This document shows, one piece after another, positions 24,596 to 33,353 of a DNA stretch of 64,000 nt (its first letter is position 1; the number at the start of each line of letters is the position of its first letter). Both the position numbers and the translations under genes were made by a program. Source of the DNA: Micromonosporaceae bacterium (GTDB taxonomy: Bacteria; Actinomycetota; Actinomycetes; Mycobacteriales; Micromonosporaceae); contig WHTQ01000009.1 in the NCBI GenBank assembly GCA_009377645.1, forward strand, positions 27,442-91,441. The letters run 5' to 3'. Under the pieces are notes generated by a model. It did no database searches and was not told the origin of the DNA. It saw only the letters and a list, made by a program, of their open reading frames with translations.

Positions 24596-24916
24596 GGGAT
24601 ATCCTCGCTCACGTTTTCCGGCTCCGACGTGATGCCATCACTTCTACCGTAGAAAGCAGCCACTGTCAACATAGACAGCTCTTGATAAGTGCCGACCGAT
24701 GAGAGTCATAACTGACTACTGAACAATCGACTGTGGAGCGGATAACCGCTGGTCGGGGCGCGGTTCCCGAGCATCGTCAAGATCGCCGGAAAACGAACGC
24801 GGAATGTTCGCGAAAGGGCTACCAGGAATTCACGCCCGGCGATGGTAATTTCCGCCGGACCGGCCAGAATACACCGGTCAGGGCCACCGAGCGGGTGGCG
24901 ACTAGGCTGACTGGCT
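24596..24916. other. 321-base intergenic region, divergent promoters
   Basis: This non-coding stretch is clearly lower in GC than the rest of the window. The left part holds the promoter and palindromes for the selenium operon (24641-24678). The right end has TAGGCT (24903-24908), a TANNNT -10 candidate 8 bases before the ATG at 24917; no Shine-Dalgarno is visible there, so a leaderless mRNA is likely. I see no tRNA, including no tRNA-Sec, in the middle. Confidence 0.6.
24641..24678 (-). promoter_or_regulatory. Promoter with two operator-like palindromes for the selenium operon
   Basis: On the minus strand TTGACA (24669-24664) and TAGAAG (24646-24641) are exactly 17 bases apart, a near-consensus sigma-70 promoter about 40 bases before the ATG at 24595. 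Two inverted repeats overlap it: TTCTAC-N-GTAGAA (24642-24654) across the -10 and CTGTC-N6-GACAG (24663-24678) across the -35. Repressor control is implied; the regulator is unknown. Confidence 0.65.
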
Positions 24917-26512
24917 ATGGCTGCCGAACTTCCTACCCGGGCGGACGTGGCGATCATCGGAGCCGGCCACAACGGGCTGGTCGCGGCGGTGCTGCTGGCC
25001 CGGGCCGGGCTGGCTGTGGTGGTGCTGGAGGCCGCCGACGTGATCGGCGGCGCGACCCGCACCGAGCGACCGTTCCCGAAGGTGCCCGGCCTGCGCCAGT
25101 CGACCGGCTCCTACCTGCTCGGCCTGATGCCGCCGGAGCTGCTGCGCACCCTCGACATCGAGCTGCCGGTCCGGCGCCGCGAGCCGCACTACTTCCTGCC
25201 GACCCCCGGGCCGGTCGGCTCGCCGTACCTGCTGTGCGGTGCCGACCCGGCCGCCACCCGGGCGCAGCTGGCCGAGCGGTTCTCCCCCGCCGACGCCGCG
25301 GCCGACGACGCGCTGGCGGCCGAGCTCGCCGCGCTGCGGGAGGACCTGGCTCCGGCCTGGCTGGCCGAGCCGCTGCCGGCCGAGGAGACCGCCGCGCGGT
25401 ACGTGCGGCCGGCGCTGCGACGGGTGTTCGTGGACCTGGTGCGGGGTTCGGTGGCCGAGTACCTGGACCGGTTCGGGTTCCGCAGCGAGCTGATGATCGC
25501 CATGTACGCGGTCACCGACGGCCTGTCCGGGCTGCACGCCGGCCCGGACGACCCGGGCACCGGGCACAACTTCCTGGTTCACAACATGTGCCGGCTACCC
25601 GGCGCCGGCGGCACCTGGATGATCGTCGAGGGCGGGATGGGCACGGTCTCGGGTACCCTCGCCGAGGCCGCCTGGGCGGCCGGCGCGACCGTCCACACCG
25701 GCGCGCCGGTCACGGCGGTCCGGCTGGCCAGCGGCGCGGCGGTCGGCGTGGGCTTGGCCGACGGGCGGGAGCTGGCAGCCAAGGTGGTGCTCGGCGCCTG
25801 CGACCCGTACCGGCTGATCGACCTGACCCCGGCGGGCGCGCTGCCGGACGCGCTGGTCAACGCGATGCGCGGGGTCCAACGAACGGGCACCACCCTGAAG
25901 GTGAACCTGGCGCTGCGGGACCTGCCCCGGTTCTCGTGCCTGCCCGACAGCGCCCCGAGCCCGTTCGGCTCCACCATCCATCTGCTACCCGGCTCGGCCG
26001 GGCTAGCCGGCTCTACCGCTCCGATGGCCGCGCTGCGCCAGATGTGGGCCGACGTGCAGGCCGGCCGGCTGCCGGTCGAGCCGACCATCGAGTGGTACGT
26101 GCACACCACCGTGGACCCGTCGCTGCGGGACCAGGCCGGGCACCACTCCTCGGCCCTGTTCGTGCAGTCGGTCCCGTACGCGGTCGCCGGCTCCTCCTGG
26201 ACCGCCGAGCTCGACTCCTACGTGGCGCGGCTGCTGGCGATCTGCGACCGGTACGCACCCGGCACCTCGGAGCTGGTCGTGGACACGATGCCGCTGCCGC
26301 CGACCGGGATCGAGTCGCACTTCGGGATCACCGGCGGGCACATCCACCACGTCGACAACACGGTGTCGTTCACCGACCGGATGCCGTACGCCACCGGCGT
26401 GGACGGGTTGTACGCGGGCTCGGCTGGCTGCCATCCGGCCGGCAGCGTGATCGGTGCCGCCGGCCACAACGCTGCCCGCCGGATCCTCTCCGACCTCGGT
26501 CTTCCCCGGTAA
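24917..26512 (+). CDS. Phytoene dehydrogenase-like FAD oxidoreductase (PYROXD2-like)
   Basis: A 531-residue flavoprotein. It opens with ADVAIIGAGHNGLVAAVLLA and VVVLEAADVIGGATRTE, the amine oxidase/phytoene desaturase FAD-binding signature. A middle GGTWMIVEGGMGTVSGTLAE segment and a C-terminal GLYAGSAGCHPAGSVIGAAGHNAA segment match the CrtI-like family. No carotenoid genes lie nearby, so the substrate is unknown. It is divergent from the selenium operon. It may be leaderless, as a TAGGCT -10 box lies 8 bases before the ATG. Confidence 0.82.
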   Translation: MAAELPTRADVAIIGAGHNGLVAAVLLARAGLAVVVLEAADVIGGATRTERPFPKVPGLRQSTGSYLLGLMPPELLRTLDIELPVRRREPHYFLPTPGPVGSPYLLCGADPAATRAQLAERFSPADAAADDALAAELAALREDLAPAWLAEPLPAEETAARYVRPALRRVFVDLVRGSVAEYLDRFGFRSELMIAMYAVTDGLSGLHAGPDDPGTGHNFLVHNMCRLPGAGGTWMIVEGGMGTVSGTLAEAAWAAGATVHTGAPVTAVRLASGAAVGVGLADGRELAAKVVLGACDPYRLIDLTPAGALPDALVNAMRGVQRTGTTLKVNLALRDLPRFSCLPDSAPSPFGSTIHLLPGSAGLAGSTAPMAALRQMWADVQAGRLPVEPTIEWYVHTTVDPSLRDQAGHHSSALFVQSVPYAVAGSSWTAELDSYVARLLAICDRYAPGTSELVVDTMPLPPTGIESHFGITGGHIHHVDNTVSFTDRMPYATGVDGLYAGSAGCHPAGSVIGAAGHNAARRILSDLGLPR

Positions 26513-26650
26513 CGCCACGTTCCTGCCCTGTCCGGACGCTATGGGTGGCTTAGCGTCGCGTTAACCGAGCGGGTCACATGGTAGAGCCGTGGACGCCATC
26601 GACTTCGAACGTTGCCGTGACGTGCCCGCCGCCGCCGGTCGGGCCGGCCG

Positions 26651-28300
26651 GTGAGCCGGGTGATCGCCAGGCGCCTGCTCGGCACCGCCCTACCGACGGC
26701 GCTGGCCACTATCGCCCTCGGGGTTGCGCTGCTGACCCAGCACCGCCAGCTGGCGCTCCTGACCGCCGCCGCGGTCCTGGCGGTGATCCTGTGGCGGAGT
26801 CGCTCGCTGGCCACCGGTCCCAGCCTGGCCGTGCCTCGAACGGTCCTGGCGATCACGGTGGTGAGCGCGGACGCGACCGGTGCGTCCACGCTGGACTGGC
26901 CGCGGTTGCTCGCCGGGGTAGCGCTGGTGGGGATGCTGCAGCTGGAGCTCCCGCTGTTTCGGGCCGGCCGGCCGCTGTACCGAGTGGCGCACCTGCCGGC
27001 CCCAAGCAACCGGCTCGGGCGGCTGTTCCACCGCCGCGCGGCCTCGGCCGGCCATACCGTCCTGCTGGCTGCCGTGATCCTGTTCGCGCTGGCGAGCTGG
27101 CCAGGTTGGCCGCTGCTGGTGGCCACGGCCGGGGCGGCTGCGGTGACCGGCGGCACCGTACTGGCCGCGGTGCGGCTCCGGTTGATCGCGCGCGGGCGCA
27201 CGCTGGCGGGGCTGCGGCAGCAGGTCAGCGAGTACCGGCCGGTGTTCATGGTGTACTTCACCGCCCCGCCCGGCTCCACCTACCAGCTCACCATGTGGCT
27301 GCCACATCTCGAGCAGCTCGGTGAGCGGTTCGTGGTGGTGCTGCGCGAGCCGAACGCGTTCCGCGCGGTGGCGGCGGCTACCGGCGCGCCGGTGCTCTAC
27401 ACGCCGGCGATGGCGACCTTCGACGCCAGCGTCGTCGACAGCCTGAAGGCCGTGTTCTACGTCAACAACGGCGCCAAGAACACCCACTGTGTACGGTACG
27501 GCGGCCTGACGCACATCTTCCTCAACCACGGCGACAGCGACAAGGCCTCCAGCTTCAACCCGGTGACCGCGATGTATGACCGGGTGTTCGTGGCTGGGCA
27601 GGCAGGCGTCGACCGGTACCTCCACTATGGAGTGGACATCCCGCCGCACAAGTTCCGGATCGTCGGCCGGCCCCAGGTCGCCGCGGTGCGGCCGCCGGAG
27701 CTGCCGCTGGAGCAGGTGACGGAGCCGGTGGTGCTCTACGCTCCTACCTGGACCGGACACTACGCCGACGCCAACTACAGCTCGTTGCCGCTCGCCGCCG
27801 CCATCGTTCGGGCGCTGCTCGACCGGGGGGCCACGGTTATCCTGCGGCATCACCCGTACTCCCTGCGGAACCGGGCCGACGCGGCGCGGCTGGCGGCGGC
27901 GCACCGGCTGCTGGCCGCCGATGCCGTCAGCACCGGCCGCCGGCACCGCTGGGGCAGGGCCGCCACCGCCGAGCTGAGCCTGATCGACTGCTTCAACGCG
28001 TCCGACGCCCTGATCTGCGACGTCTCCAGCGTCGCATCCGACTACCTCTACTCAGACAAGCCGTTCGGGATCGTTGACATGGCCGGCCAGGGCGACGAGT
28101 TCGTCGAGACGTTCCCGCTGGCCCGGGTCGGCTATGTGATCGATCAGCGGGCGGCCAACCTGACCGACGTGCTGGACCGGCTGCTGAAGTCCGACCCGCA
28201 CCGGCCGGACCGGCTGCTCGCGAAGGTCCACTACCTCGGCGACCTCCCCCGCGACCGGTACGCCGAGGCGTTCGTAGCCGAGGCTCGCCGCCACCTGTAG
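26651..28300 (+). CDS. CDP-glycerol glycerophosphotransferase-family protein with N-terminal membrane domain
   Basis: A 549-residue protein. The first 190 residues hold several hydrophobic segments, anchoring it in the membrane. The remainder resembles the TagF/TagB fold: HIFLNHGDSDKASSFNPVTAMYDRVFVAGQAGVDRY, then RIVGRPQV, VVLYAPTWTGHY, ILRHHPYS and DALICDVSSVASDYLYSDKPFGIVD. The two HG/HP His and DVSS motifs are catalytic or CDP-glycerol-binding in the family. It probably polymerises a teichoic-acid-like wall polymer. GTG 26651 is the start. Confidence 0.82.
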   Translation: MSRVIARRLLGTALPTALATIALGVALLTQHRQLALLTAAAVLAVILWRSRSLATGPSLAVPRTVLAITVVSADATGASTLDWPRLLAGVALVGMLQLELPLFRAGRPLYRVAHLPAPSNRLGRLFHRRAASAGHTVLLAAVILFALASWPGWPLLVATAGAAAVTGGTVLAAVRLRLIARGRTLAGLRQQVSEYRPVFMVYFTAPPGSTYQLTMWLPHLEQLGERFVVVLREPNAFRAVAAATGAPVLYTPAMATFDASVVDSLKAVFYVNNGAKNTHCVRYGGLTHIFLNHGDSDKASSFNPVTAMYDRVFVAGQAGVDRYLHYGVDIPPHKFRIVGRPQVAAVRPPELPLEQVTEPVVLYAPTWTGHYADANYSSLPLAAAIVRALLDRGATVILRHHPYSLRNRADAARLAAAHRLLAADAVSTGRRHRWGRAATAELSLIDCFNASDALICDVSSVASDYLYSDKPFGIVDMAGQGDEFVETFPLARVGYVIDQRAANLTDVLDRLLKSDPHRPDRLLAKVHYLGDLPRDRYAEAFVAEARRHL

Positions 28301-28348
28301 CAGCGGATCGGTCTTGCAACCCGGCAACCGTTCCGGGATAGTCGACGG

Positions 28349-29005
28349 ATGGGACCGGCTGGTGGGGAAAGCCTGGAGGCGCTACTCGACGAGCAGGTCC
28401 GCTACTACCGGGCGGCTGCCGCCGAGTACGAGGACCTCGCTCTGCCTTTTCCCGGAGGCTCTGAGCTGGCCGAGGCGCTCGGTGCGTTCGGGCCGACTGG
28501 CAGCGTGCTCGAACTCGCCTGCGGTCCAGGCACCTGGACCACCCAGCTGCTGCGTCACGCCGCGGAGGTCACCGCCGTGGACGCATCCTCGGAGATGCTC
28601 GCCATCGCCTCGGCTCGGGTGGGCAAGGAGCGAGTACGCTTCGTGTCGGCCGACCTGTTCCACTGGCGGCCGGATCGTCGTTACGACGTCGTCTTCTTCG
28701 GGTTCTGGCTGTCGCACGTGCCGCCTGAGCACTTCGCGTCCTTCTGGTCGCTGGTAGCCGAGTGCCTGAAGCCGGATGGGCGGGTGTTCTTCGTCGACGA
28801 CGGGTACCGCACCGCTGCCGAGTTCATCGAGGGCGAGCGATCATCGATCATCCAACGCCGGCTCCCGGACGGGACCGCCTACCGGATCGTCAAAGTCCCG
28901 CACCAACCTGCGGACCTCGAACGGCAGCTCGAGCGGATCGGCTGGCGCATCCAGGTTCACTCGACGTCTGGGCCGTTCTTCTGGGGAACCGGAAGTCGGG
29001 CGTGA
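28349..29005 (+). CDS. Class I SAM-dependent methyltransferase
   Basis: A 218-residue methyltransferase with SAM motif VLELACGPGTWTTQLL, a VTAVDASSEMLAIA acidic strand and YDVVFFGFWLSHVPPEHFASF as motif IV. It belongs to the UbiE/Methyltransf_25-like group with no clear substrate. It sits 48 bases after the glycerophosphotransferase gene and may modify a wall polymer or small molecule. Confidence 0.82.
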   Translation: MGPAGGESLEALLDEQVRYYRAAAAEYEDLALPFPGGSELAEALGAFGPTGSVLELACGPGTWTTQLLRHAAEVTAVDASSEMLAIASARVGKERVRFVSADLFHWRPDRRYDVVFFGFWLSHVPPEHFASFWSLVAECLKPDGRVFFVDDGYRTAAEFIEGERSSIIQRRLPDGTAYRIVKVPHQPADLERQLERIGWRIQVHSTSGPFFWGTGSRA

Positions 29006-29018
29006 ACCGCCCCAGGTT

Positions 29019-30194
29019 TCACAGCAGCTCGGTGAACAGCTCCTCCCACCTCCGCCGCACGCTGGTGATCGAGTAGCGCTCAGCGCCCGCGCTCGCGGCC
29101 GCGCCCATGGCACGGCGCTTCGCCGGATTCTCGATCAGCTCACAGATGCCGGCCGCCAGCGCGGCGACATCCCGCTCCGGAACCAGCAGGCCGGACCTCT
29201 CGTGCGTGATGACCTGCGCCGGCCCGGTCGGGCAGTCGAAGGCCACCACCGGCAGTCCGGCGGTCATCGCTTCCAGCAGCACCATCGGCAGCCCTTCGAA
29301 GCGGGAGCTCAACACATAGATCGAGGCCGCCGCGAGCTGCTCGTCCAGCCGGTCGGTGGTCCGCTTCAGGTGGGCCCGACCGGTCAGCCCGAGACGTTCG
29401 ATCTTGGCGGACAGGGCATCCCGCTGCACGCCCCCACCGAAGATCCACAACTGCCAGTCCGGGTGCTTGGCGGTCACCGTCTGGAAGGCGTCCAGCAGCA
29501 GGTCGAAGCCCTTCTGATGAACTAGCCGGCCGGCCGCGACGAGCACCTTCGCGTCCAGCTTGGCGGCCCCGACCCGAGGCCGCGGCACGCCGTTCGGGAT
29601 GCACTCCACTCTGGTGGCCGACCCGGCAAGCGCCTGCCGATAGGCCGCGCGGTCCTCGTTCGTCAGCGTGACCACGGCGTCGAACCTCGGGTACGCCCGC
29701 ACGATCGCGTCCCGCAGGACGGGTTTGTACGTGGCCAGGTTCATGTGGTCCTGCGCCACCGTGACCACCCGCCGCGGCGCCAGCCGGGCCGACAGCAGGT
29801 TCACCCCCGGCCGGGTGGTCACCAGGATGCCGTCGTCCGCAGCCCAGAAGTACCGCAGCAGCCGGAGGTCGACCGGCGGGTGCCACCGGGGGAACCGCCA
29901 GTCGAGCTTGTGTGGCAGCGGGTTGGCGAAGCGGCGCACCATCCGCATCGGACGGGTCCACGAACCCTCCGGGTCGACCCGGCGCGACCCGTCGGAGCGA
30001 AGCTCGGTCAGCGGCACCAGCCGGACCCGGGGGTCGATGGCGAATCTCGGGGTGTCCCGATGCCGGTAGATGCTGGCGATCTCGACGTCGTGATCCACGC
30101 ACAGCGCGTTGGCTTGGTTGACCACTGACCGGGTAGTGCCGCCAGAGGCGTACGCGTTGAAGAGCACGTATCGGATCCTCATCACCTTGATCAT
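29019..30194 (-). CDS. Glycosyltransferase family 4
   Basis: A 391-residue GT-B glycosyltransferase. The N-terminal domain opens RIRYVLFNAYASGGTTRSVVNQANAL with the glycine-rich acceptor-side loop. The C-terminal domain has VECIPNGV, VAAGRLVHQKGFDLLLDAF, YVLSSRFEGLPMVLLEAMTAGLPVVAFDC with the GT4 E-x7-E nucleotide-sugar motif. Relatives glycosylate poly(glycerol phosphate) polymers, matching the glycerophosphotransferase gene nearby. ATG 30194 or 30182 could be the start; the second gives the more family-like MRIRYV beginning. Confidence 0.85.
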   Translation of the reverse strand: MIKVMRIRYVLFNAYASGGTTRSVVNQANALCVDHDVEIASIYRHRDTPRFAIDPRVRLVPLTELRSDGSRRVDPEGSWTRPMRMVRRFANPLPHKLDWRFPRWHPPVDLRLLRYFWAADDGILVTTRPGVNLLSARLAPRRVVTVAQDHMNLATYKPVLRDAIVRAYPRFDAVVTLTNEDRAAYRQALAGSATRVECIPNGVPRPRVGAAKLDAKVLVAAGRLVHQKGFDLLLDAFQTVTAKHPDWQLWIFGGGVQRDALSAKIERLGLTGRAHLKRTTDRLDEQLAAASIYVLSSRFEGLPMVLLEAMTAGLPVVAFDCPTGPAQVITHERSGLLVPERDVAALAAGICELIENPAKRRAMGAAASAGAERYSITSVRRRWEELFTELL

Positions 30195-30355
30195 AGTCGA
30201 TTACGGCCGAGGCGACCGGCCCGGACGGGGGCGGAGACGGAACGAACGGACGGTTACGCACCGCGCCTGCCAGGCGTTACCGTCCGGCAGTCCGCACAGC
30301 TCACGGGGGACGGATGCCCGGTCACATCGGCCGGGCAGTGAGGCGGGAGGAACTT

Positions 30356-31204
30356 GTGAGGATCACCAGATGGGCGGCGGTAGCGGCGCTCGGTGTGGCA
30401 GCCGGCGCGGTAGCGCTGGCCGGTCCAGCGCAGGCGGACCACAACATCCCGGACATCGGGATCAGTCAGTTCGGCGACTGCGGAGAGACCAGCATCAATA
30501 CCTTCTGGTCCGACGGCCCGCACATGGTGGGCGACACCGTACTGGTGCTGCAGGTCGACGGCGAACAGCACCTCAGGTTCATGGGGGAAAGCATCGTCAT
30601 CGGCCCGTTCACAGCGGACCCCACCATCCGCTGGCGGGTCTGGGGCGGCGGCGAGCGGAACTACGACGACCCGCCGCTGACCGACCTCGAGGCGCTGCTG
30701 GCGTACCTGGAGGAGAACCCGGACGGTGAGCTGGACCCGGACCCGCCCGGCGTCGCCTGGCACACCCTGGAGCTGGAAGGGTGCCCCGAGCCCGAGCCCT
30801 CTCCCAGCCCGGAGCCGGAGCCGACCGGGCCGGCGTGTGTAGACGTGAACACCGCGTCCGCCGAGGAACTGAAGCTGCTGAAGCACATCGACGATGACCG
30901 GGCAGCCCAGATTCTGGAGCTGCGGCCGTTCGCCAGTGTGGCCGATCTGGACCGGGTGGACGGCCTCCGTGCCGGCGGGCCGAACCTTGCCGAGCTGGTG
31001 GCCGGCGGAGACGGGTTCCTCCCGCTGTGCGATATCGCCGGGGCCCCGGGCGGGGGCGGCGGCGGAACCGGTGACGACGACAAAGGGCTGCCGGTGACCG
31101 GTACGCCGGCCGCGTTGATCGGTGCCGGTGGCGCCGGACTGCTCGCGCTCGGCGGCGGTGCGTACCTGCTGGCCCGCAAGCGCCGGGTGAGCTTCACCGC
31201 CTGA
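30356..31204 (+). CDS. LPXTG wall-anchored protein with helix-hairpin-helix domain
   Basis: A 282-residue exported protein. Residues 1-28 form a signal peptide ending GPAQA. The mature part has a beta-type domain (to about residue 140), a Pro/Glu spacer PEPEPSPSPEPEPTGP, a ComEA-like helix-hairpin-helix stretch (VNTASAEELKLLKHIDDDRAAQILELR), a Gly-rich linker, then a sortase motif LPVTG, a hydrophobic helix and the basic tail ARKRR. It is predicted to be covalently bound to the cell wall. A surface HHH domain could bind DNA. GTG 30356 follows GGGAGGAAC. Confidence 0.85.
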   Translation: MRITRWAAVAALGVAAGAVALAGPAQADHNIPDIGISQFGDCGETSINTFWSDGPHMVGDTVLVLQVDGEQHLRFMGESIVIGPFTADPTIRWRVWGGGERNYDDPPLTDLEALLAYLEENPDGELDPDPPGVAWHTLELEGCPEPEPSPSPEPEPTGPACVDVNTASAEELKLLKHIDDDRAAQILELRPFASVADLDRVDGLRAGGPNLAELVAGGDGFLPLCDIAGAPGGGGGGTGDDDKGLPVTGTPAALIGAGGAGLLALGGGAYLLARKRRVSFTA

Positions 31205-31243
31205 TCGGCGCGACTATTCAGGCTATTCAAGGGTACGAAGCTG

Positions 31244-31274
31244 GACCCGCCCTTCCTCGAACGGAGGGCGGGTC
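31244..31274. terminator. Bidirectional terminator-like hairpin
   Basis: GACCCGCCCT (31244-31253) and AGGGCGGGTC (31265-31274) are perfect inverted repeats around an 11-base loop, 40 bases after the LPXTG gene stop and before the convergent Rieske gene end. There is no T-run, as is common in actinobacteria. Confidence 0.65.
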
Positions 31275-31321
31275 GAGCGCCCGGTCGGCCAGCGGGTATG
31301 TGCCGACGTCTACATTCAGGT

Positions 31322-31349
31322 GGATGTAGGCCACATCCGCCTGGATGTG
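31322..31349. repeat. Triple GGATGT/ACATCC element
   Basis: GGATGT (31322-31327), CACATCC (31332-31338) and GGATGTG (31343-31349) alternate in orientation, so the middle copy can pair with either neighbour. It lies between two convergent genes. It may be a second terminator, a mutually exclusive hairpin or a protein site. Confidence 0.4.
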
Positions 31350-31419
31350 GACCGCACGACATACCCACCGCCCCGGACGCTGCCAGGGTTTCGGGCAACG
31401 GGCCCGTGGGAGATCGCGT

Positions 31420-32985
31420 TCATTGCCTGAGCCCAGCTGGCGGGGCGGGGCGGGCGCGCAGCTGCCGACCGACGCTGGTCAGGCACCGGCCGGTGGCGAG
31501 GTCGAACTTCCAGCCGTGCAGCTGGCAGGTCAGCGTGCCGTCCTCGATCACCCCGAACCGGGACAGGTCCGCCTTCAGGTGCGGGCACCGGCGCTGCACC
31601 AGCCAGTCCCCGAGCCGGACGTCCTCCGCGTCCACGCTGCGCTCGTGCTCGTCGTACCAACCCTCCGCGTACTGCAGCCGCTCCTCGGACAGGCACTTGA
31701 AGAACGAGTAGACGAACTCGTTGTACTGCCCGATCCGGGCCGCCGAGAACCGGCAGGACAGAAACAGCGAGTTCACCCAGTCGACCTCGCCGGTGTGCAG
31801 CAGGTGCTCGACCAGCGCCCGGGCGGTCTTGAACCGGTAGCGGCACTTCTCGTCCGCGTACCGCCGCACCTGACCGGCCGGGAAGTCGACCACCAGCGAG
31901 TCGGCCACCGCCCCGTCGACGCCGGTCAGGTCCAGCCGGACCGGGCCCCCGACGCCCTTGGCCAGGTAGATCGACTCGTCCAGCAGCGGCTCCACCCGGC
32001 GCGTCAGCTCGCCGAGGACATCCACCTCCGGCACCGGCCAGGACGCCTTCGCGGCCTCGATCACCGGGCGCTGGCGGTCCGCGTACCGCCGCAGGTGCTC
32101 CTCCTTGGCCGCGAAGAACCCCGCCACGTCCGTGACCGGGTGGGTGAGGTGGCAGGAGTCCGGAGTCAGCTCGGCGACCGTGCCCGGCAGCAGCAGCATC
32201 CCGTTGTCCCGACCCAGCCCCCGGTAGTGGTCCAGGAACATGTGCTGGTCCGGGAAGATGTTCCCCTCGTCGCCGCCCAGGTCATTGAGGTGCCACAGCT
32301 CATCGTCCAGGAAGCAGGGCGGGCCGGCGATCGGGAACACCCAGGACGCCTTGAGGTCGTCGATGTAGCGGACGGTCCGGTCCAGCTGCCGCTCCCGCTT
32401 CTGCTTGCCGAACGCGGTCTTGGCGGTGGCCGGCAGCTCGTAGACCATCGGGTACCAGATCGCGCCGGAGAACTGCAGCAGGTGCGCGTGCACGTGGCCC
32501 AGTCGGGCGAACTCGGTCAGCTCGGACGGGCGGGCGTCGTTCTGGTTGAGCAGCCGTACGCCGTCGTACTCCACCCACAGCGACGAGTCCCCGATCGGCC
32601 CGTCGGTCGGGGAGGTGAGCGCCTGGATCATGATGGTCAGGCCGCCGTCCAGGGTCACCGGCTGGTTGGTACGGGTCTCGACGAACCGGGTGAACCCGAG
32701 CTCGCGGAGCTGGTCGGCCAGCTCGGTGGTCGGGTACTCGGGGAGCAGCACCTGCGCCCGTTTCGAGACGAACCGGCGCAGGTGCTCGGCGTCGAAGTGG
32801 TCCCGGTGCAGGTGTGACACGTACAGGTAGTCGGTCTCGCCGAGGGCGGCCCAGTCCAGCCCGGAGTTGTCCGGGAACGGGAACCAGGAGGCGAAGTAGG
32901 CGGGGTTCACCCACGGGTCGCACAGGATGCTGCCGGCAGGTGTGTCGATCCGCATCCCGGCATGGCCGGTACCGGTGACCCGCAC
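31420..32985 (-). CDS. Metallo-beta-lactamase-fold / Rieske [2Fe-2S] fusion protein
   Basis: A 521-residue protein. The N-terminal half is a UlaG-like metallo-hydrolase: SHLHRDHFD (56-64) is the metal motif HxHxDH in the form HLHRDH, with GDSSLWVEYDG and an FPDQHMF segment further on. The C-terminal 80 residues form a Rieske domain: RRCPHLKADL and CQLHGWKFDL give the Cys-His pairs. The same order is found in CMP-Neu5Ac hydroxylase-like proteins and their bacterial relatives. The substrate is unknown. A single-electron-fed oxygenase activity is plausible. Confidence 0.8.
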   Translation of the reverse strand: MRVTGTGHAGMRIDTPAGSILCDPWVNPAYFASWFPFPDNSGLDWAALGETDYLYVSHLHRDHFDAEHLRRFVSKRAQVLLPEYPTTELADQLRELGFTRFVETRTNQPVTLDGGLTIMIQALTSPTDGPIGDSSLWVEYDGVRLLNQNDARPSELTEFARLGHVHAHLLQFSGAIWYPMVYELPATAKTAFGKQKRERQLDRTVRYIDDLKASWVFPIAGPPCFLDDELWHLNDLGGDEGNIFPDQHMFLDHYRGLGRDNGMLLLPGTVAELTPDSCHLTHPVTDVAGFFAAKEEHLRRYADRQRPVIEAAKASWPVPEVDVLGELTRRVEPLLDESIYLAKGVGGPVRLDLTGVDGAVADSLVVDFPAGQVRRYADEKCRYRFKTARALVEHLLHTGEVDWVNSLFLSCRFSAARIGQYNEFVYSFFKCLSEERLQYAEGWYDEHERSVDAEDVRLGDWLVQRRCPHLKADLSRFGVIEDGTLTCQLHGWKFDLATGRCLTSVGRQLRARPAPPAGLRQ

Positions 32986-33095
32986 GTGGGTGCTCCTTCG
33001 CTAGCTGGAACCGGGAGCTGACCGCCCGACGCTACCAACCGCCGGCCGGCGTGCCAGACTGTCCCCGGGAACCAGCTGACCAGGAGGAAACAGGC

Positions 33096-33320
33096 ATGGC
33101 CGACCAGCCGGTGTACGCGCCGGACCAGCTCAAACCATCCAACCGCGGGTGGGCGCGGGTGCTCGGGATCGCGTCGATCATTTCGCTGTTGGTGATGACC
33201 CGGCCTTTCAACAACCACGGTGGCTGGGTCGAGGACGTGTTCCTGCTGCTCATCGCCGGCCTGATCGCGGTGTTCCTGATCGGGGACGCAGTGCTGCACC
33301 GCAACGGCCTGCGGTCCTGA
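33096..33320 (+). CDS. DUF2631 small membrane protein
   Basis: A 74-residue actinobacterial protein with two hydrophobic segments (about 24-38 and 48-65) and a RPFNNHGGWVEDVFLL loop between them. DUF2631 proteins are found beside rlmN/cdsA-type genes in actinobacteria, as here. No function is known. The ATG at 33096 follows CAGGAGGAAA; a longer frame exists without such a site. Confidence 0.75.
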   Translation: MADQPVYAPDQLKPSNRGWARVLGIASIISLLVMTRPFNNHGGWVEDVFLLLIAGLIAVFLIGDAVLHRNGLRS

Positions 33321-33353
33321 CCCGCGGCCGCCGGCCACCCGGCGTACGCCGGC

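Noticed and set aside
24596..24916. Search for tRNA-Sec (selC) or selD near the sel genes
   Set aside because: No cloverleaf-like sequence or TTCAAA-type anticodon loop was seen in the intergenic stretches, and no gene has SelD motifs. They are probably elsewhere in the genome.
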